Source: Chitinispirillales bacterium (GTDB lineage Bacteria; Fibrobacterota; Chitinivibrionia; Chitinivibrionales; Chitinispirillaceae). From it: a stretch of 9,155 nt of DNA. Location: NCBI GenBank assembly GCA_031254445.1, contig JAIRUL010000138.1, positions 1 to 9,155 of the forward strand, written 5' to 3'. A program made the translations under genes and the position numbers. Below, piece by piece: positions 6,907 to 9,155 of the stretch (position 1 is its first letter; each line of letters starts with the position of its first letter). The notes under the pieces were generated by a model. The model was not told the origin of the DNA. It saw only the letters and a list, made by a program, of their open reading frames with translations, and did not search any database.

Positions 6907-7201
6907 GTACCACGTTTTCGTCTGCGGGAGCTCCCGCATCAACGGCACCCAGATGGGCGCTTGCCTCAACAAGAAGGCCGTCGGCATCGTGCAGAAGTTC
7001 ATGCAGGAGATCGAGGATCGCGACATCACCTCAGACTGCATGGTGACGAACACCGGCTGTTTCGGCATCTGCGACAAGGGCCCCGTCGCCGTAGTTTACC
7101 CCGAGGGGGTATGGTACGGCAATTTGGACGAGGACAAGGTCGAAGAGATCTGCGAGAAGCACCTAGAGGGCGGGACGCCGGTGGCGGAATACAAGATATA
7201 G
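6893..7201 (+). CDS. Thioredoxin-fold [2Fe-2S] ferredoxin of nif clusters
   Basis: From the ATG at 6893 (AGGGAGG at 6881-6887, 5 bases upstream) the product is 102 residues and has the pattern of the C. pasteurianum [2Fe-2S] ferredoxin, a homodimeric thioredoxin-fold protein known to interact with the nitrogenase MoFe protein. Shared segments recalled from memory are PKYHVFVC, NTGCFGIC and YPEGVWYGN. The cluster ligands Cys11, Cys24, Cys56 and Cys60 fall at the same numbers. The non-ligand cysteine at position 14 of the clostridial protein is Ser14 here. A GTG at 6887 lies inside the ribosome site and is rejected as the start. The gene overlaps the last 14 bases of nifN-B in another frame and is followed after 3 bases by nifV-omega, so it is almost certainly co-translated with them. 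It is a likely cytoplasmic electron carrier for nitrogenase or FeMo-co synthesis; which one is not shown. Confidence 0.93.
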   Translation: MVSPKYHVFVCGSSRINGTQMGACLNKKAVGIVQKFMQEIEDRDITSDCMVTNTGCFGICDKGPVAVVYPEGVWYGNLDEDKVEEICEKHLEGGTPVAEYKI

Positions 7202-7204
7202 CAA

Positions 7205-8098
7205 ATGGTTCGTATTACGGACATAACGCTCTCTTGTATTGACCATTTGCCGCACGACAAGGCCGACCTTTTACGGTTTCTGGATTTTCTAATCGCGACG
7301 GAAGTCGACGCGATCGAACTTTCGGAGCGGATGCGAGAGTTATTGTCTCCGCTCCCGGATTTTCATTCCTACATATTGCCCGGAAATAAAGCGCGCCTGC
7401 GGGGGTTGGGTGACGCATTGTGCGGCGATTATCTGCAAACGTTTATTTGGGCCAAAAAATCATTTAATGGCGGTGATGCTGCTAGCGGCGGCGACGGCAT
7501 TGATGATATTGAATTCTGCCCATCGAACGGCTATCGCTGCGCGACCGCGCTTGCGGCGGAGTGGGTGATAAGCGGAGCGGGGAACAATGTCGCAAGCTCC
7601 TTTGGCGGCATCGGCGGCAATGCGTCCACGGAGGAGCTTATTATGATTCTGCGGATGAACGGTTTGCGCAAGGCGGATAAAACGTATGAATTTTTTCCGG
7701 AGATGGCGAGGCTATTTTGCAAAATCACCGGAGAAAATATGCGGAGCGATAAGCCCGTTATCGGAGAAAAGATATTCAATGTGGAGTCCGGCGTCCACGT
7801 GGACGGGATCCTCAAACAGCCGGAGTGCTATGAGCCGTACCCGCCCGAGGCTGTGGGGCAAAAGCGGGAGATCGTGCTTGGGAAGCAGAGCGGGACGGCG
7901 TCTATTAGGGCAAAGCTCTCCGAATTGAATATGCAATGCGCAGAGGGGTGCATTCCGCGCATCCTCGAACGGGTCAAGGCGGCGGCGTCAATAAAAAATG
8001 GCGCGGTCTCAATGCTGGAGTTTGCCGAAATCGTAAAGTCAAAGTCTTTTAAATCTCTTGGGGACGGGAAGCCTGAGGCCGTAGGCCGAAGGCCTTAA
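7205..8098 (+). CDS. nifV: Homocitrate synthase omega subunit (split NifV)
   Basis: This is the non-catalytic partner of a two-gene homocitrate synthase, which condenses acetyl-CoA and 2-oxoglutarate to the homocitrate ligand of FeMo-co. The C-terminal half carries the NifV-type signature FNVESGVHVDGI (residues 191-202), then YEPYPPEAVGQKREIVLGKQSG. The N-terminal third is a shrunken, degenerate TIM barrel: RITDITLSCIDH replaces the STLRDGEQ motif, CPSNGYR (Cys105-Pro-Ser107) replaces the HAHNDLG metal-binding motif, and FGGIGGNASTEE mirrors GGIGERAGNCD of the alpha subunit. It therefore cannot catalyse the reaction alone and should need the alpha protein encoded next. The gene has only a weak ribosome site and starts 3 bases after the ferredoxin stop, suggesting coupling. 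The last dozen or so codons (SFKSLGDGKPEAVGRRP) lie within a repeat copied 62 bases downstream, so the natural C-terminus may have been altered. Confidence 0.9.
   Translation: MVRITDITLSCIDHLPHDKADLLRFLDFLIATEVDAIELSERMRELLSPLPDFHSYILPGNKARLRGLGDALCGDYLQTFIWAKKSFNGGDAASGGDGIDDIEFCPSNGYRCATALAAEWVISGAGNNVASSFGGIGGNASTEELIMILRMNGLRKADKTYEFFPEMARLFCKITGENMRSDKPVIGEKIFNVESGVHVDGILKQPECYEPYPPEAVGQKREIVLGKQSGTASIRAKLSELNMQCAEGCIPRILERVKAAASIKNGAVSMLEFAEIVKSKSFKSLGDGKPEAVGRRP
8045..8068 (+). repeat. Direct repeat copy 1, inside the 3' end of nifV-omega
   Basis: The 24 bases starting TCTTTTAAATCT and ending GGACGGG match 8107-8130 at 22 of 24 positions. This copy encodes part of the nifV-omega C-terminus and is followed by a GGCC-rich palindromic stretch (AGGCC 8076-8080 against GGCCT 8091-8095) that contains the stop region. 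Confidence 0.75.
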
Positions 8099-8106
8099 AA
8101 TTAACA

Positions 8107-8130
8107 TCTTTTAAATCTTTTGTGGACGGG
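8107..8130 (+). repeat. Direct repeat copy 2, downstream of nifV-omega
   Basis: This second copy of the 24-base repeat lies 62 bases after the first, just past the nifV-omega stop. Like copy 1 it runs straight into a GC-rich palindrome, here ACGGGGC-TTT-GCCCCGT. The shared layout (A/T-rich lead, GGACGGG, then a palindrome) suggests a repeated unit rather than a chance match. Confidence 0.75.
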
Positions 8131-8142
8131 GCTTTGCCCCGT
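8126..8142 (+). terminator. Hairpin 1 after nifV-omega
   Basis: A perfect 7-bp stem ACGGGGC / GCCCCGT closes a TTT loop 28 bases after the nifV-omega stop. There is no T-tract after it, so it is not a standard intrinsic terminator. It could protect the upstream mRNA from 3' decay or be a REP-like element. Confidence 0.45.
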
Positions 8143-8179
8143 AACGCCCCGATAAATTAGCCCCCCTGTCACCGTGTTT

Positions 8180-8206
8180 ATTGAGAGCGCGTTTTTTGCG
8201 CTCAAT
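8180..8206 (+). repeat. Hairpin 2 in the nifV spacer
   Basis: ATTGAG and CGC pair with GCGCTCAAT in a 9-bp stem with a two-base AG bulge and a loop of G plus six T. The T-run is in the loop, not after the stem. It directly abuts the next hairpin at base 8206. Confidence 0.5.
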
Positions 8207-8236
8207 GCCCCCCCCACATAAAGATGCGGGGGGGCA
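8206..8236 (+). repeat. Hairpin 3: long C-run/G-run stem
   Basis: TGCCCCCCC (8206-8214) pairs perfectly with GGGGGGGCA (8228-8236). A small internal mismatch follows, then a CAT/ATG inner stem around an AAAG loop. This is a very stable 12-bp structure. The homopolymer runs could also be a site of slippage or phase variation in length. Its position 49 bases before nifV-alpha could influence transcription read-through or mRNA processing between the two nifV genes. Confidence 0.55.
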
Positions 8237-8250
8237 CTGTTTGAGAACAT

Positions 8251-8267
8251 GCGCCCCTATGGGGCGC
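8251..8267 (+). promoter_or_regulatory. Hairpin 4 just upstream of the nifV-alpha ribosome site
   Basis: GCGCCCC-TAT-GGGGCGC forms a perfect 7-bp stem ending one base before the GGAAGG ribosome site (8268-8273) of nifV-alpha. In the mRNA it would sit immediately 5' of the site, where it could mark a processed 5' end or modulate initiation. No ligand-binding motif is visible. Confidence 0.45.
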
Positions 8268-8284
8268 GGAAGGTAGCGGAGGCC

Positions 8285-9094
8285 ATGAAACAGCGCAGGT
8301 ATCTTTTGGACAGCACATTGCGGGATGGCGAGCAGGCTGCGGGTGTTTGCTTTTCCGTAGAGCAAAAATTGAAAATCGCGGAAGTTTTGGATTCTTGCGG
8401 CGTGCATCAAATCGAGGCCGGCGTCCCAGCGGTGTCAAGGCAAGAAAAAGAGGCTGTCGCAAAGATTATCGAGAATCGAAAGAACGCGGTAATATCAACG
8501 TGGTCGAGGCTTACTCCGTCCGACATAGAGCACGCGATTGATGTGCGCCCCGACATAGTTCACGTCAGCGTACCGGTTTCGCGCCTCCATATCTACCAAA
8601 AATTACGCAAGGACAAAGAGTGGGTGATAGGGCAACTGCATACTTGTTTAGATATGATTGACAGATGCGGCATACCCCTTTCGGTGGGGTTCGAAGATGC
8701 GTTCCGTTCCGAGATGGAATTTATGGTGACGGTCGCCAAAATACTGCTTGATTTCGGGGTGAAGCGGATTCGCCTCGCCGACACCGTGGGCGTGGCGTCG
8801 CCGACGCTTTGTAGGACGGTGTTGAGAGGCATCATCGAAAAGCTTGACGGCAAGGCGGAGCTCGGCATCCACGCCCACAACGATCTCGGCATGGCGGTAG
8901 CTAATACAATAGAGTCCGCCAAAGCGGGCTGCCTCTACGCCGACGTGACGGTGGGCGGCATCGGCGAGCGGGCGGGAAATTGCGACTTGGCGCAACTGGT
9001 TCATGCCAGTTCATCGGTGTTTGATTGGGGGATGACGGAGGATAGGGCGTTGGAATTGCAGGAAAAAATCGCGATAATAACCTCAAAAAAATAA
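8285..9094 (+). CDS. nifV: Homocitrate synthase alpha subunit (split NifV, catalytic)
   Basis: This 269-residue protein is the catalytic TIM-barrel part of the split homocitrate synthase, of the DRE-TIM metallolyase family. STLRDGEQ (residues 10-17) carries the catalytic Arg13, Asp14 and Glu16. GIHAHNDLG gives the metal ligands His196 and His198, and GGIGERAGNCDLAQL closes the barrel. SVPVSRLHIYQKLRKDK and RIRLADTVGVASP are typical NifV/LeuA segments. It lacks the C-terminal lid and subdomains of a full-length NifV; these are supplied by the omega product encoded just before it. An upstream in-frame ATG at 8249 would add 12 residues derived from hairpin 4. I prefer 8285 because the catalytic motif then starts near residue 9 as in the family, with GGAAGG about 11 bases upstream. 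The gene is separated from omega by a 186-base structured spacer, so it may be translated at a different level. Confidence 0.95.
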   Translation: MKQRRYLLDSTLRDGEQAAGVCFSVEQKLKIAEVLDSCGVHQIEAGVPAVSRQEKEAVAKIIENRKNAVISTWSRLTPSDIEHAIDVRPDIVHVSVPVSRLHIYQKLRKDKEWVIGQLHTCLDMIDRCGIPLSVGFEDAFRSEMEFMVTVAKILLDFGVKRIRLADTVGVASPTLCRTVLRGIIEKLDGKAELGIHAHNDLGMAVANTIESAKAGCLYADVTVGGIGERAGNCDLAQLVHASSSVFDWGMTEDRALELQEKIAIITSKK

Positions 9095-9102
9095 TTAAAA
9101 AA

Positions 9103-9148
9103 AGCCTTGATTTTCGGTATCCGTTAATACCATACTATGAGCAAGGCT
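9103..9148 (+). terminator. Nested inverted repeat after nifV-alpha
   Basis: AGCCTTG (9103-9109) pairs with CAAGGCT (9142-9148), and inside it GGTAT (9116-9120) pairs with ATACC (9127-9131). The outer arm follows an A-rich run after the nifV-alpha stop, so it is an A-run on this strand and a T-run for transcripts coming from the other side. It may be a terminator working mainly for the opposite strand, or a partial repeat cut by the window end. Confidence 0.35.
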
Positions 9149-9155
9149 GATTATT

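Noticed and set aside
8045..8267. CRISPR-like array from the repeats and hairpins
   Set aside because: Only two copies of one repeat are present, the hairpins differ from each other, and there is no regular repeat-spacer pattern or cas gene.
8249..8284. Upstream in-frame ATG at 8249 as the nifV-alpha start
   Set aside because: The added 12 residues would be encoded by hairpin 4 and would move the STLRDGEQ motif away from its usual position near the N-terminus.
9137..9155. ATG reading MSKADY at the right edge as the start of a next gene
   Set aside because: It lies inside the inverted repeat, has no ribosome site, and only six codons are visible.

Overview
The window is a stretch of a molybdenum-nitrogenase (nif) cluster, all on the + strand. 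Its closest architectural parallel, from general knowledge, is the Clostridium pasteurianum-type nif cluster of anaerobes. Shared traits are a fused nifN-nifB gene, a homocitrate synthase split into omega and alpha genes, a thioredoxin-fold [2Fe-2S] ferredoxin inside the cluster, and a NifK C-terminus of the short anaerobe type. The nif genes are fairly GC-rich, which argues against a Clostridium itself. A GC-rich anaerobe or gut bacterium with this nif type (for example Fibrobacterota, Spirochaetota or another diderm anaerobe) is my best guess. The sequence alone does not settle the phylum.

Layout: the 3' part of nifK (1-846) overlaps nifE by four bases (843-2189). A 2.1-kb block then interrupts the expected nifE to nifN junction. 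This block is AT-richer than its surroundings and carries two exported proteins of unknown function (2357-3028 and 3241-4275), plus short fragment-like ORFs. The cluster resumes with a NifN-NifB-NifX-like fusion (4300-6906), a [2Fe-2S] ferredoxin (6893-7201), nifV-omega (7205-8098), a 186-base spacer packed with hairpins and a direct repeat, and nifV-alpha (8285-9094). An inverted repeat follows nifV-alpha at the window's end.

How the genes work together: NifK is the beta subunit of dinitrogenase. The NifB part of the fusion makes NifB-co, an 8Fe-9S-C cluster. NifE and the NifN part form the scaffold on which NifB-co matures to FeMo-co. The NifX-like tail probably holds cluster intermediates. 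NifV-alpha/omega supplies the homocitrate ligand of FeMo-co. The ferredoxin is a plausible electron carrier for nitrogenase or for cofactor synthesis. nifH and nifD would be expected upstream, outside the window.

The most unusual points are the two-gene insertion between nifE and nifN-B, the imperfect copy of the nifN-B start region left directly at the nifE stop, and the repeat and hairpin array that appears to have grown into the 3' end of nifV-omega. I see no clear evidence of an entirely new multi-gene system. The two unrecognised exported proteins are the best candidates for something undescribed.
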